From the NCBI RefSeq assembly GCF_000182925.2, contig NC_026501.1, forward strand, positions 8,535,917 through 8,599,916: 64,000 bases of DNA. Direction: 5' to 3'. Shown here one piece after another: positions 43,273 through 57,500 of the stretch. The DNA is from Neurospora crassa OR74A. Taxonomy: Eukaryota; Ascomycota; Sordariomycetes; Sordariales; Sordariaceae. The translations under genes and the position numbers were made by a program. The stretch's first letter is position 1; the number at the start of each line of letters is the position of its first letter. The notes under the pieces are model-generated. The model did no database searches. It was not told the origin of the DNA and saw only the letters and a program-made list of their open reading frames with translations.

Positions 43273-46200
43273 ACTTTTATTCTACTTTTTGCTCTTGTTG
43301 TCTGGACTGGCGATGGCTTCCTTTATGATCTGGTGTGATAATCTTCGTTTCCCTTCTTTTTGTTTCTTTGTATGCTAGTTTCAGGGATTTAAGGAATGTC
43401 CTTCCAGGGAAGAAAGTTGATGCTGGGAACATATCGACAACGAGTGTCTTCGAATTCGACTTCACCCGCGCTGTATGCACTCAACCCCATTCCGTTATCA
43501 GCTTCGACACTTTGGAATCGACCACCGAAGACCGAACGCGGGATCAATGATGTTAAATCGGGGAAGTGTGTTTTCTCCTGAACCCCAATCCCCTAGCTGC
43601 ATTACCAAGACCACAAGAAGAGGGCAAAACTACGTTCATCTACCTCCTTGTGAGACGGATGTGCAAACATGGAAAACCAAGTTTGACATCTAGCTTCTCT
43701 TGAGGCAAGGACATGCTTCTATAAATCAGTTCTTCTCGAAGTTTGCGTCCCGAATTTAGAATGAACTCTTTTAGGAGCTTTGGAGACCCTAGGGGAGGGC
43801 AGCCCCATCCCAGTCGTCAACTTACTTTTCCATCAACTGTCTCAAAGTCAGAACCCGCAATGCCAGGTGAGTCACCTGCACTTAGCTGGACACGTTTTTT
43901 TTTTTTTTTTGTGTCTTCCATGCTATCTGTATGTTTTGTCTCGCTGCTGTACAGGAAGATCAACGAAACCCTCCTGGCCAGGCGCTATGCATGTCTATTT
44001 GTCCACTGGACATGATGTACAGTCACGCGAAGAGACACGAGGTCATCAGCCGGGTTGTTCCATGAAGTTAAGTGGTTCAGTGCATTGTGGGTGTCTTCCT
44101 CCTCCATTGGTATCCAGCCGCTTCTTCTTCCCTCCCGAATTCTACCTTTTAGGTCGAGTACTGAACAACACCATGCCCTCAACGTATGTTCTCTCCCTTT
44201 CCTTCCTTTCCTTTTCCTCTAGACTCACAAGATCTTACGTCCGAGAGCAACGGCACGAGATACAGAACCTGAGAGAACGAAAGTTGACCTAGAGGTAGCA
44301 ATGTCGGAGTGAACGTCAAAATATCGTGCCCGAACGGGCCAGAAAATAACCCTGTGCTAAGTGAGGGTGCCCAGCTTGGTCCAACGAGAGTACCTGCCCC
44401 TGGGTAACGGCAACAGAAACAACAACACCAACCACAGCCGACACAAGACAGAACACACCCCTGTGTACCGTGGCCATGGTAAACAGGAAGGTCAAGGAGT
44501 CAATGTCACAGGGTTACGACGTCACGACTTCACTGCGTCTATGTCATCACGGGTGACTCGGCACGTGCGGTTACCCGGTCGTGTTGTGGTTTATGTGATT
44601 CAGTTACCTACTTGTACCTACGGCACTGTATAGAATCACTCTGCTTCAGCTAGTTTGGAATCTTCATGTTCTTTATTTGCCTCATCCCCTACCCAAGGTT
44701 GATAAAAGGTGATAGCAAGCAGTGTTAACAGGCCATCACGGTGATTTCGGGAGCAAAAAGCGTAGCGTAGAAAGGGAGGCAAAAATCCAATGCCGACACT
44801 CAACCAGCCTCTGTTCATGTTGAGAAACATTACCGCCGAACATCTATACTTGCCCGCCATTCGTGTATGGTAACCCAAGATCGTACATGATGATCCAGAA
44901 TCGGTCTTGCCAGTTCACCATCTCTCGTACTCCTTCTGCTTCCCTCTTTTCCCCCCTTCATGTTGCTGATACTGCTTCTGCAATATCCCGACGGATGAAA
45001 TGAGGAGTGGGACCTGAAAAGTCATAGTAACCGCCGAGCTGCAGTATTCACCAATGTCTGCCCCTGGTGTACAGTTACAGCTGGAGCGGGAGAAGTCACA
45101 ACTACCGCCCTACTATCAAATACAACAACACCGCCACAGCACAAAAAGCCCAGCAGCTAGGATGCCCCAAGCAGTAGAAGAGAAAGAAAGGTACAGAGGT
45201 ACAAAGGCACGAAAATAAGAGGGAAAGAGGGGAAGCGAAAAAAAAAAGAAAAAAGAAATGGTGGGCGATGTGAGGTAGGACATCATTAGCAACCCACACG
45301 TGGCGAAAGAGTAGCACTACTTTTGTCTCCATGTCCTCCCTGTCCTCCCATCCTCAATCCATTGCCCAATGCATTTGTGTTCCAGATGGATACTACACCT
45401 GTATGCGGTTACACCTTGGTTCTCACATTGCACAAGTGGCTTGGGGCTTGGGAGAGGTAACCTGAGTTGAGACCGAGAGGTCCAGCGGTTACGGCTATGG
45501 CATACTGGACGTGGAAAGTTCCGTCTCCGTGGGTGATCCTTGGTGTGGAAGTCAACTTGGCGCTTAGGAGAGGTAGTTACCTTTAGGTAGTATACCTCTA
45601 GCAATGTACGTACGAAAAGAGGAATAAAAATAGCAAGTGTCCTGCTCCCTTCTGGTTAACTTTACTTCACTCTTCGTCTCAACTGTTTTTCACTTATCGC
45701 GCCCATATTGAGACTTGGAAACTCTCGGCTCAACAACCTCTAGGTACCAGCACATACTTTTAGATAGGTACCGGGAATCTCGATGTTTCCCACCTTCACC
45801 AAGGATCAGAGGCGTCGCTGTACACATACTGGAACGCAACCTGGTTGCGTCGGCGCCAGGCGGGCAAGCACGCAACAGTAGTACAATCCGCGTTACACTG
45901 CACTGTTACTGCTGCTGCAACAATAAGACTCGGGCGAAAACCACATGCGTGCTACACACACATACATAGATATAGCCGTCGTACTACCTACATTGTGGCA
46001 TTTCTGTTCCAGTTATCTCGGTCGTTATGCGGTGGGCCCGTGGAGAATATTAGGTAGGTACCTCTACTCTAGAATGGGAGTGATGTACATGCAATACATT
46101 TCGTGGGGTAAGAATAGGTAGGTAGTTAGGGACCCTAAAATAGGAGACTGACAAGAGATGTTTTGGATGTGAGTACGTGGTGAGATGGGATTATGTTGGG

Positions 46201-49200
46201 CAGGGCGTAGGTAGGAATCAGGAGTAGGAAAACTGACCTGGGATATCCTGAGCTCGCAAGCTCTTGGACTTTAGCATCATCTTGGATCCCAAGTCTAGCA
46301 GATGACTGCAATTATGTTGCTGACCACTTGAATCTTGGCGCAAGGACTGGCCGTTCAGTGGAATTTCTCCTCTCAGCTATCCCTGGGGGAAAGAAGAGAA
46401 TGCCAAACACTTTGACGAGGACACTCCAACTTGATAGCAAACGCTTAGTTCCTTCTCTTTCGATATTATATTCTGTCATGCCCCATAATGCCACGATTGC
46501 ATGAAAGAACATCCACCCTATATAGACCCAACCCAGGGGATAGGCTGATCTTCGAATCGTTCATAGGTATAGACAAGCAATTGAAAGCTTGACTCTAGGT
46601 ACTCATATACCCTATCAACCAATCGGGAAGCCGTACACCCCTTTCACTAGACTTGAAGCTGGAAGTCCTGCTATTCGACATATTGGATCGAATCCATCGC
46701 CAAGGCTACCTATGGTATGTTCCTTCGGAAGAGCGAAAACTAGAATAAATAAATCAATGAACGAGTGAGACGAACCGGAGGCTGGAAGCTGGCATTAGAA
46801 TCCTTGGCCCTCTCCCATGGAACTCTTCTTTTCTTTTCCCTTTGGGACATATGTACACATGTATTTGCTATGATATCACATCGGCCGTTTTTTTATTTTA
46901 TTTTCCTTAAGCGTTTCGAACCCAGGAGAGTTTTCTACTCTGACTGTACCTCGCTACATTAATGCTGTTGTATCGTAGCATAGTAGAAGGACGAGCGAGA
47001 TACACGGGTAGAGGTATGTAGGTAGATGATGCAGTCAGTTGACCTCGCTCGCAAATCACTTTCTTGCGAACCGCATGATAGCTTTATGCCGGTGTGAGAC
47101 AATGTTGAGCGTTTCTGTCTCTAACCCGTACCTAATGGGTATGAGCAAATGGTTAACGGAAGACATTGGGATAAAGATACTTCTTCCTTAACTGCAAGAT
47201 CTCGACTGTGGTTAGGCTTATCGAAGGATGCCAATTTACTATTAACAGCGGAACGGCACTCAGTATCGGTACCCGTACGCTAGATCGTCGTCTTGGGTTG
47301 GTGGACTAAACGATGGCGCTTGTGAGGGTACTTCCAAGGTGGCCCCCAGGGCCCCAGGTCCTGAGGCTTGAGAAAAGAAAAACGAAATACCCATTTTTTT
47401 TTTCTTCTTCTCTTTTTTTAAACTTTCCTCTCGCTCGCTTTCTCCCCTCTCCACTCGGGGGTGCCGCGCCGCCTGCAAAAGGCTCATTCCCGTCGGAATC
47501 CGGACGGATGAGCTCGCTGCAGCTTCGCCGACTCGGGGGCATATCGTTTCCCTGGGCCGCATTAGGCAGGTCCCAAAAACTCTAGGCTCGTGGGGCGGCG
47601 GGCTAAACTGTTTAGTGTGAGTGTGCGTCTTTTTCCTTTGACTTAACGATTACCGTCATCGAGATGAGCCATGTAGGCACCACTAGACCACCGTTCTTTT
47701 CGTCATTGTATCTTTATGGTTTTTTGTCTGCAGTTTCCCCATGTTCTCTCTTTGGGTATTTGACCATCGACATTCCAGGAACTGGGGAATGCGCTGTCCT
47801 GCTTGCTTGGTATTAGTTGACAGCGATACAAGGCCCCTATTGGAATGTCGGGAAGAGGTTGCGTTCTCCCGTACTCCGGTTTTTGAGACAAGTTTCAGAG
47901 GACTACATGAGGCTTGTGGTTCGCAGCTACTCTGGGCGTGTAGAGGCAGGTAGAAAACTGGGGGCTGTGAGCGAAATGTGTAGCTGTCGCCAAATCAAAA
48001 AGTTTTTGGAATTTGGGCACCAATATTCTCTCCTATCATGGCACCTTGGCAGGGCCAGCAAGTTGTATGGGCGTCCATCCGAACCCACAACCTACAAGCT
48101 TCACAAGGCCTAGGCCGTCAGAGACCCCGGAAATAACCTCAATTGTCCGTGAGTCTTCTGCGGTTCCCAGTGATTAAAATGTATGTCAAGGAGCTTTTGG
48201 GTGAGTGGTGACCTTTTGTTGGCCGTCTCTGGTCTTTAGTCTTTTGGAACAGGTTTGTGTGACTCCACCCGACTAGCAGAATCTTATCCCAGATCCAATT
48301 CCCATTGCCGTGATCCGTCAGAGCCGCGGCCATCAAAGACAGATACGAGAAACAAAAGGGTCGCGAACACGCAGATCCCGTCGAAAATGCGGTTGTTGGA
48401 AGTGGGGGGATTCGTTGACCCACATTTTCTGGGAGCCGCTAGAGTTGTGGACTATGTAGTGTACACAGTCTCGACGAGTAGCAGTCTCTTATCACAGGCC
48501 CATGGAGGTTCGAGCGCCCGGGAATAATCCAAGGGAGTCTGATTCCGTGAACGCAGGGGACGTTAGACAAGGGGAAACGGCCCTGATGAACTGGGGCTCT
48601 GTTGCCAGGAAAAGCGCTGGTGGGGGATATTCTGGAGAGAGTGGGTGATGGTTGTACTGTGGTGGGCCATACTGCACAGTAGACCGCGGGGGAAGAAGCT
48701 CTGCCAATGTATTTGTATTTGCTAGTGCTAGCAGCTAATTGGAATTCGACCGAGCGAGATTGTTAGTTGATTGGATGAAGATTCCGGTCTTTCCCCGATG
48801 GATTGGGAAAACTGCGATCAATGGATGTCTAATTGTCATGAAGACATTGATGCCCGGAATGGAGGCGCCAAGACTGTCGATGGGCTTGAAATGTGATACT
48901 CGCAACATTGGAGCTGTTGCTGCGAGCAGAAAGCTGCATGTGCTAAGAAACAAAAATCTCCCCATGGCTTCGTTGTCAGGACAGCGGTCGGAGAGACAAA
49001 AACGTGGGGTTGCGATCTCATTGCAGCGTTGGATCGTCCTTGACTGACAATGGGAATTGGGTGGGGGGTTTGACTTGCAACAACAATGAATGGAAGACGG
49101 CAAGGTCTGATTTGGTGAGAGTGAGAACACAAAGCAAGGGGAACTTTGAGAAGAGAAATGTGAGCTGTATCTTGGTGGCCGGACTCGATGGTTACGACAT

Positions 49201-51777
49201 ATGCCAGGTGGGATTAATCTGTCTCGCAAAAAAGTGTTGGCTGGCTGACACGTGTTGTTGAGGTGGCCCAGATGTGATCACTGTGATGTACCTGCGCCTG
49301 CAGCAAGAGGCGGGTCGGGGCCGGAGCTGTCAACGTCCATTGCTTGAGCGCACGTGTGCATTGCTCGACGTATAGCGGGCGGTGAAGACAAGTTTTGAGG
49401 TTTGTTTCTCATGCTATACACTACACTACGCTGTACGTGCCAACTGTCAACCTACAAGTTGTTGACTTTTTACAGTTTCAGCGCTTCTCTTTGTGTATTG
49501 CAAGTAATGGTCACTTTGTAGTGTAGGTAACGGTACCTATGGTAGGGTTAAGAACTTAAGATAGGTTACTAGGTACCTAGTGTATGCATGGAGAATGCAC
49601 CTGCAGGGCTTCACAGTTTAGGTTGCCAAGTCGACCTGAGTTCCGTACAGTAACAGAACAGGACTGCGGGGGCCGAAAGCTGTGATTGCCGCGCTTGTTT
49701 CTCGACCACATCACCGTCTACCACTGAGGATTCGGGTTTGGTGTGATGAACTTTGAAGTCAATGACACTCGTGCTTGTTGTCCCATCTCAAATCGAATAT
49801 GGCAAAGTGAAATCTAGCCCTCTAGAGACCTGACGATTAACGAGAAATCGACGAGAAAACGACGAGAAAGCCACGTGAAAGATTTGACTGCTACCCTCCA
49901 AGTAGCGTGCCAAGTGCACACCCATCCCCCCAACACCCATGCCCTAAAGTGGCACCTCTTAAGGAGATCAGCAGATCAGTCACATCAATGCCGCCCTATT
50001 GCAACCCCCAAGCCATGTGTTTCACGCGCTACCGTGTGTATCGCACCTAGCCTATCTCGAGTTATATGGGTGAGCCGCAATGTTGGCGGCTGTTTGGTAG
50101 CGATGGCACATTTGGGCCCCCTTGGGCAGATTCTGTATCTGTTTGCGTGTGATTCCAGAGCACAGACGGGGCCGGAAATGAGGAATCCAGTTCCTCGCTG
50201 CGTGGTCTGTGTCTCGCCCGCTCTCTCCAGTCCCGTCTGTTCCCGTTGCGGTGCTGGTGTCGCTTTTGAGCGCACGCCCCGCGAACTCCTCCTTTGGCGC
50301 AGTGGTTCCTTTGAGTAATGAACCTCGCTCCTATGATGGAGTAACCATTTTCTTTGATGGCTCCTCACCCTTGCTCCTCTTTTTCCACCTGCAGGCGCCG
50401 ACTCAACATCGGGCTGGATGACGCGATGCCAATGGGCGGGGTCATCCTGTAGCCTTACCCTGGGTTAAAGACTGTTGAACCAGCCATCTATCTGAAGGTT
50501 GTCAACTTGAAGGGCCACTCAATGAAGGACAAAGGCAGCTTGCTGATTTGGGGGCTCAAATAAAAAGTCCTAACCACTTCCACTTTGGCCGCATTCCCAT
50601 TTCCCAAGGGACCACCAGTACATAGTACACTAGGTGCATTGTGTACAGTGCTGGGCCCGGCTGTCACGCCCAAAACACCTGACCCGTGGCTCGGCACGTG
50701 TATCTAGCTACCGCGGGGCTAGCAGACCAGGGTGGAACCAGCAAGCCTTATCGGCAGTGTTTCGGTCGCATTTGCCCTCAAATCCCCTCCAAATCGTCTC
50801 CAAATGGACCACCACAGCTCCTGCCAATTCCGGAACGCAGTTAGCGGATCCCGTTGAAGATACACACACTACTTCAAGTTTTGCGGTACTCAGGGACAAG
50901 CCAAGCAAATCACGGCTCCTCAGTGCGCCGTAGCTAAGTAGCCCAGGTACCCAGAACTTGAGACGGACATGACGGACATTGGACAAAGTGGGACAATTGG
51001 CGATGGTTGTGGTTGGGTTGGGAATACCAAATAACAACCTACAAGAACGGCCGCTTTTTCACCGTGATTTCAGCCATTGTCCTTCCCGTTGGTGCAGTGG
51101 TGTGGTACTCTACTAGTAGAGAGCTACCTAGGTCCAGGGAGGCCAGGGACGCCCGCGCAAGAGGAATCGCGGAGATGGATAGCACCGGACCACCCATTGT
51201 GGAAGTGTGAGGTTGGGTACCTACAGATGCTGCCAATGTAGCAAGGTATGTACAGAGGTACTGCTCTTCCCTTGTACTAGCCTCACCGTGTCCTCTCGTC
51301 TGAATCGAACACAGGAATTCCCGTTCGCGTCGTGCGGGGAGCGAGCCGTTACCCAGGCCAAGAGATACCTATGTACCCGACCCCTACTGCGACTCGCGAG
51401 AGGAATGAGTGCCCAGTTGATTTTTAGGCCATGTTTCATGCAAAACCGTGGATGGCAGAGATCCAGAGGCAAGGAGAGCGCGCAAAAATGCATCATCACC
51501 GTATGTACCACGTTGCTGTCGAGTTCACTGCAGTTCCCGCATCTACGTCTACCCGACACTACGTGCGCATCCAATTCCAAGGTACGGTACCGACCGTTCC
51601 TGCCATGCTCCGACGGTTCAGTTGGTCTGTCATCATGATGTCGCCCCCATGATAGTATCGCACTGGGTTGATGCTGCTATATCACTGCTACTACTGTTGC
51701 CGCTCGCTTCACCTCACCTCATCCAGACGGGAGGAGGCATGATTGAAGAGAGATGGATGGGACGGCTTTAGCATTAG

Positions 51778-51797
51778 TACCTACCTACCTACCTACC
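51778..51797. repeat. TACC tetranucleotide microsatellite
   Basis: Five tandem TACC units lie upstream of the bHLH gene. This is the longest of the scattered TACC/GGTA motifs in the gene-poor interval. Confidence 0.85.
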
Positions 51798-52379
51798 TGT
51801 AGCTGGAGATGTGCACCGAGTACCTGTACCGACGGGTAGGCACTTGTACCTCTACATCATCTGGAGCCCATCGACCTATGCGAGCTAGTTAGGTATGGCA
51901 CATCGAGACACATGGGCTGGCTGCATCCATCCCACCAGCCAATCCCATGGGCCGACCACCATGTCCCTTCCGTGATGTCGAGCCATGTCCCTCCCCCCTT
52001 CCAGCGGGCCCCTCCTCTATCGTTGGCACGGCCCCCCCCCAGCGCAGTTCGTGCTAACCTGCCCTGCCATTCTATGAAAAACGTGCTCTCCCGTCTCCGG
52101 CTGCCCTGGCGCTCTGCCCGCTGTCCGCCTGCCTGCCTGCCTGCCCGTCTTTGCGTCTGCCGGCTCACCTTGGCTTCAGGCTTCTCGCTGCTTTCCATTC
52201 CTCTCCCGCCCCTGTAGAGGAAGTGTAGGTCTCCCACCCAATCCATCCATCCACCTCATCGCATCCCGTTCAGCCTTCAGCCAGACCTGACCAGCTCGAT
52301 CCCCGTCCAGACCTCTCCCGCTTCTCCGCCTCCGCCTTGACTTCTTCCTACAACACAACCTCAACCTGAAGTGTGTCGC

Positions 52380-52442
52380 ATGGCCAATGTCTCGACCGCC
52401 TTCGACTCTTCACCTGGAATAATCCGTACCACTCTCGCTTAG
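52380..52442 (+). promoter_or_regulatory. Possible upstream ORF in the bHLH leader
   Basis: An ATG frame of 20 codons followed by TAG lies about 500 bases before the bHLH start, within CT-rich leader-like sequence. If transcribed in the mRNA it would be a uORF. Other ATGs are also present in this leader, so a role in translation control is only a possibility. Confidence 0.3.
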
Positions 52443-52935
52443 CTTTCGTCAAGTCTGCTCTGTGCACCCTTCCGCGACCGCGCGAGAGACACCACACACA
52501 GAGACGAAAAACAGACAAGAGACGGACCGCCGCAACCATCCATTGGCTACGTACCCGGTCCTCTCTTTTCCGAGTCCGCCATCCGCCGCCGACTCGCACG
52601 TTCGCGACTTGCACTTTGCGAGTCCCAAACTCGATCCCGCCCGAGGCGTCAGTTGCCATCCGAGTTCTTCATCTCACCTTGTCGCGAGACCTACCTTACC
52701 TATAATCATCCAAGGTACCTGTATACCTTTTGACCGAAAGTGTCGATTACTGCTTTCATCCATACCTAGGGTACTGCTCTGTATATCCTACCACCCCAAT
52801 CTGGAACCTCGATCTCGAACCAAGAAGGACTTCTGCCATCTTCCTTTTTCGGGCGAGTGTGTGGCTACTGAACTGGACCCCCCTACGACCCTTATTGGTC
52901 GGCCCAGGCAGAAGAAGAAACGAACTCGGTGTATC

Positions 52936-54523
52936 ATGGCTCAACGAACAAGCTCGCAGAAGCTACCTCTCGGTCTTGCGGGCGTGCTCAATGCACCCGA
53001 AGACAATCGAGACTCGGCTTATTACTCTGCGACGGATGCCTCAAGCAAGCGTCAGTCTCCGCTCCGTCGCGCCGCCCTACAAGTCTCCTCTTGATCGATA
53101 AGCTAACTTGTGCCTAGACACGTCGGCAGCATCAGGCGTCGGTGTCTTCACTCCCAACGGCTCCAACTTCCAGCCTTCTCCGATCGACAAGACGTCCCCG
53201 TCCCCCACGAACACATCGAACCTTCAGCCCCCGCAATCGCATCTTTCGTCGGTAAGCAGCAACATGAGCGTTGCCTCCATGGTTTCCCCCACAACACCGG
53301 GTAGCGCAGACCCCAAACGCTTCGACCGGCCTCAGTCCTACGAATCAGGGCCCAATGGCGCCCCCTTGCCACTCAATAGTGACTTGGAGGCCATGTCTAG
53401 GAGAGGAAGTTGGGACAGCAGACATTCCCTAAATCAGGGATTTAACGACATGCGGCTCGGAAACTCGCCATATGCGAGCCAGAACCAGTCGACAACATCA
53501 ATTCATCAGACTCTACAGCAGCAGCGTAATCCGCGGTCGGACATGAACGCTCTTACCAATCACCGCATCTCCAATGGCTACCAGCCAAGCGCTGAGCGGA
53601 ATCCAGATGGGCAAAGCAGGACGAGGGTGGCGCCCACCATTACTGGGCCGGCAACGAGTCAGATTGCTCGGGCTGCTGAGCCTACTAAGGGCCAGGCGTG
53701 GGCTTTCCCAGAGGAGGAGATACAGCGCGTCACTTCCTCCAGTCAGTCTCTGATCGACTCTAGGAGGAGCAGCATTGCCGAGTCGCTGGCGAGCAGCCAC
53801 TTCACCATGGACAGTAGGCTGCCATCAGGACAAAGACGTCTTGATGACAACTACCCCCATAGGCTCTCTAGTGTATCTGCGGATTTTGCGAATCCAACCG
53901 TGCACCACCACCATCACCACAGCCTTCAACACAGAGCAATTAGTGATCTGCAAAACGAGGAGGGCGGCTCGCATGCTGGCTCTCAGCCGTACAGCAGGAC
54001 ACCCGAGTTGCGTGTTAGTCACAAGCTGGCGGAGCGCAAGCGGCGCACCGAGATGAAGGAGCTATTCGAACAATTGAGGGATTTGATGCCTCAGGAGCGC
54101 GGCTCCAAGGCATCAAAGTGGGAAATTCTCACAAAAGGTTCGTGCCGCTACCCGCTTTTATTCTCGTCATGATTTCAGCGAACTGACCAGGTCACAGCCA
54201 TCTCCGAACATCAACGCATGAGCAACCACATACAGGTGTTGACGTCGACGCTCCATAACAAAGATCGCGAGATTGAACATTTGAGACACGAGCTCCAGCG
54301 AGCCCAGATGGAGGCCAATAGCTTGAGACGGTCACAACCCGCTCCTATGGGCGAAACCTACGGTTTTGAGAACAGGAGGTCCCAACAGGAATTGCCACCA
54401 CTGCGTACTACCCTTCAAGCTGCCGCAGCTGCCCCAGCACCAGGAATTGACGCCATGACCGGAGTCCAGTATGAGGCACCTCGAGTGAACGGTTTCCGCC
54501 CTCCCGAGCCGAACAGATTCTAG
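52936..54523 (+). CDS. bHLH transcription factor
   Basis: Three exons (52936-53050, 53118-54137, 54198-54523) give 486 residues. Intron 1 has GTCAGT donor, a GCTAAC branch site and TAG acceptor; intron 2 has GTTCGT and CAG. The N-terminal 320 residues are low complexity, rich in Ser, Pro, Asn and Gln, with a run of six His near residue 300. The basic helix-loop-helix lies at about residues 345-400: SHKLAERKRRTEMKELFEQL, a loop with PQERGSKASKWEIL, then TKAISEHQRMSNHIQVL. Intron 2 sits between the loop-proximal Lys-Trp segment and helix 2. The H-x3-E-x2-R pattern in the basic region predicts E-box (CANNTG) binding. A leucine-zipper-like coil follows (DREIEHLRHELQRAQME). The target genes are unknown. 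The long gene-poor upstream region suggests complex regulation. Confidence 0.88.
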
Positions 54524-57500
54524 GAGTTTGTTCTAACCAAGACATCGATGAGCCGAGCTTCATTACACTCTTCAATGCACTCTTGCACGCGTTCGCTGCG
54601 TCACTTGAGAAGAAGAAGTTCAGTGTAACAGGCTTCCTCTGATGTACAGTTACGGCACTGGCCGTCTTTGTGAGCCCCACTCACGGATGGCACATATGTT
54701 CCTTCTGAGGAACCTTGCGACATGTCTTGATTATTGTTGCCTCAGGGAGGAGAAGTTGGAGTTGCGGCAATTGCTCCAGGCGTGCAATTTTACTTGCGCC
54801 CAGCTTTACTCCGTTATTCCGCTAGGGCTTGATCAAACAAAAGAAGGCATAGCTATTATCGACAGCGAAGGTATGTCTTTCATGACATCTTGCCTCTATA
54901 TTTCGATTCTCGTCATCCGGTTCTCCAAAAATTAATCTTCGTTGTATGTTTCACTGGGCCATGGGATTCAGCGAGCAAAGCGGTCGGGATATGGGTGGCT
55001 TGTTTTGCGGTTTCGATGGGAACTTCCTGATTCAAAGCCAGGTTGAGTATACCCATGGCTTTTTTTGGTGTGCATCCTTTCAGAAGGGGATGCTCTTCCT
55101 TCAGGAAACCCGCTTCTTACTTTCTCTTTTTCCATTAGCTGTGCACCCAGGAAGGTTTCGGCGTTTCATGAACTCAATGGGGATCCTGTAACAGGTGGAA
55201 ATTGGTGTACGAATGCGGAGCTTCTGTCTTTTTCGCCGTTCTACTCTTGACGGTTGGCATGGTTGTCGTTGTGTGATCTTGAACAGTAACGATCTGCTGA
55301 AAGGTACAAGCGCGGTCAGGCCAAGAAAGAAAGAGGGGGGAAAGGAAATGAATTACGGAGCTATGGCTATGGCTGTGAAGTGTGCTGAGGATAGTGAATA
55401 GACAGGGGAAAGAAAGGCCGCGCGCGGAAACCAACCTGGGTCCGGGAATTATATAATCGTGGACTGGAAATGGCAGAGAAGAGACACTACCGAGAGAGTG
55501 AGAAAGAGAGAGGTCCATCGTCTCAGGGGAATTTGTAGTGGAGAGTTCAACGACGAATGCGTTCTAAGGCGCTGAAAGCTACTTAGTCAATGGGGATTTG
55601 GACTTGTCATGTCACAAACCTTCACTACCTTCCCGTCACGGTAGCAAACAGAAGCAAAAGGTTACCATGGCGATACAATTTCGTTGCGCACTTTGGTTCC
55701 CTCCCTGTTCTTGCCAATACCAAGGATCGTCAAGCATGGAAGGGATCGTTACATAATCGACAGCCCCGGGCCCCTGGTTCTAGACCTCGACACTTTAGCT
55801 AGCCAAGAGCAAAATGTATGTTTGCTCTTTTCAGCTTGCTGAATCGAAAATACTGTCAACATTCAAGTTGTCCGGCATTATACTGCTACAGCGCTTTGTA
55901 CACAAGCCGTAATCTCTCTTTCGATCTTTTGAACCATCAGCCAGCCCAGCCGGCCAAGCCTGTGGGTATTTTAAGTCATATGTTAAACGACCTCAAAAGG
56001 GCATCTGATCCTCAAACACGAGGAACAAGTAGTGTAAACGACTACAACCAACATTCAACCCACAAAAACGCACGTGGCAAACATGGTTGTCGTTTTTCTT
56101 GATTTGGCTTTCGATCAATAACATGGAAGCCTGCTAAGGTTATTAGCTGGGCACAATCAGGAACATCAGCACATGGCATGGTCCATCGGGAACCGGATGC
56201 AGGGTGGGTGACGGTTTGCGACGTGAGAGTCAGTCGGGAACCTGTAATAGGTCGGATCATGAATTAATTGTCGGACTTCTTCTCCGGGGGATGCGATGAA
56301 ATGCAACTCGGTGTTGCTGATTCGTCTGGTTGGACGACATGACTTCGGATGCAGGGAGGAAGGATATGGGGGTGTGAACAGGCTGAACGGGACAACGAAT
56401 AAATCAACTACGATGATGATGATGTAGTGTATTGAGTAGCGCAAGAGGTTAGACTAGACTGTGCACTCAAGTCTGGAGCGAGGTCTTGGAAATAGGGCAA
56501 CGAACGAAGGGACCATGGCTGGGCTGGGCTCGGCTGCACGTGACACGGATGATGATCGTGGTGGGATGAGATGGATACTGACACTTACATAGTTAAGTAT
56601 AGTCCCCGAAATTTCGTCGCGGCGAACTCGGAGGGTCTCATCATTATCAGTGCTGCCGTGTTGTCGAAACTTGTGAAAGTATATGTTCTTGAAGCGACGA
56701 ACGCCTCAGAAGTACGCACACCCGCTATTCAGGACTGAACTTATACTCGATCTTATAATTCCTGTCGGGTGTTCAAAAATCAGGTATATTCTTGGCTCCT
56801 TCAAAAGAAAGCAGCTCGATATGAAGAAACCGTAGCACTGCCACAATGAAGACGGGACGAATGGAGTTTCTACTGGAGTCGCGGAAAGTGAAGTCTTTTC
56901 GGCACTTGCAAGCTCTCTTCCGTTTCGGAGATTTTTGTACAATGGGATGCATGGCGCAGGGTTCTAGGTAGGAAGATGTGCACCCATTCACAAGGCATAC
57001 AAATGCACAGTGTACTTGCTTCGATAAGCGCACAGTTCAATGCAGGGGCCGACTGAGAGTGCGTCGTGGCAGTCCCACCCACGCTGACATGGCGAGCCGG
57101 AAAATCAAGGTCGCCGCGGTCGCTAACAACAACTGCAGCGCAGCGCAAAGACAACGAAGTATTGTATCTAACTGCGTACGTACTGGGTATAAAGCGCAGT
57201 CAAGATCGGTTGAATCTGTCTCAGATTTGACAACCTCGACTCCGTAATCGATCGTCGTTGCCAGTGGCGACAGACAGGAAGCGATACTAACGATGCGACG
57301 ACGATGCGACAAGTGACTGAGTGGACTCCTGACAGGAAGGATGATTCGGGGTCTCGGGCTGCGTTTGAGGCTGGACCTGTCACTGCAGAGACACTGCCAT
57401 TGGCCAGTCCTAAGCTGGTCACTGCGGCACCAAAGAGGTGGTCCGGGGTCCCTGCCGCTTATCACAGTATAGCCCTTCGAATCTTCATCTTTAAGTTCTT

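Larger units (their letters stand above)
43273..52935. other. Gene-poor interval, 9.6 kb
   Basis: I find no protein frame with family resemblance here. The open frames are short, mostly with non-ATG starts, and overlap in several registers. The sequence is not AT-rich, so it is not a RIP-degraded repeat. It carries many TACC/GGTA-type short motifs (for example near 46051, 46118, 47018, 49575 and 51778). The right part, from about 52200, is CT-rich and is probably the leader of the bHLH gene. Non-coding transcripts are possible but cannot be seen from sequence. Confidence 0.5.

Noticed and set aside
49875-50318. 147-codon frame in the gene-poor interval
   Set aside because: It has a non-ATG start, a Cys/Arg/His-rich mixed composition and a competing antisense frame.
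43273-52935. Transposon, viral fossil or RIP-degraded repeat in the gene-poor interval
   Set aside because: I see no terminal repeats, no polymerase or transposase-like frames, and the base composition is not AT-rich.
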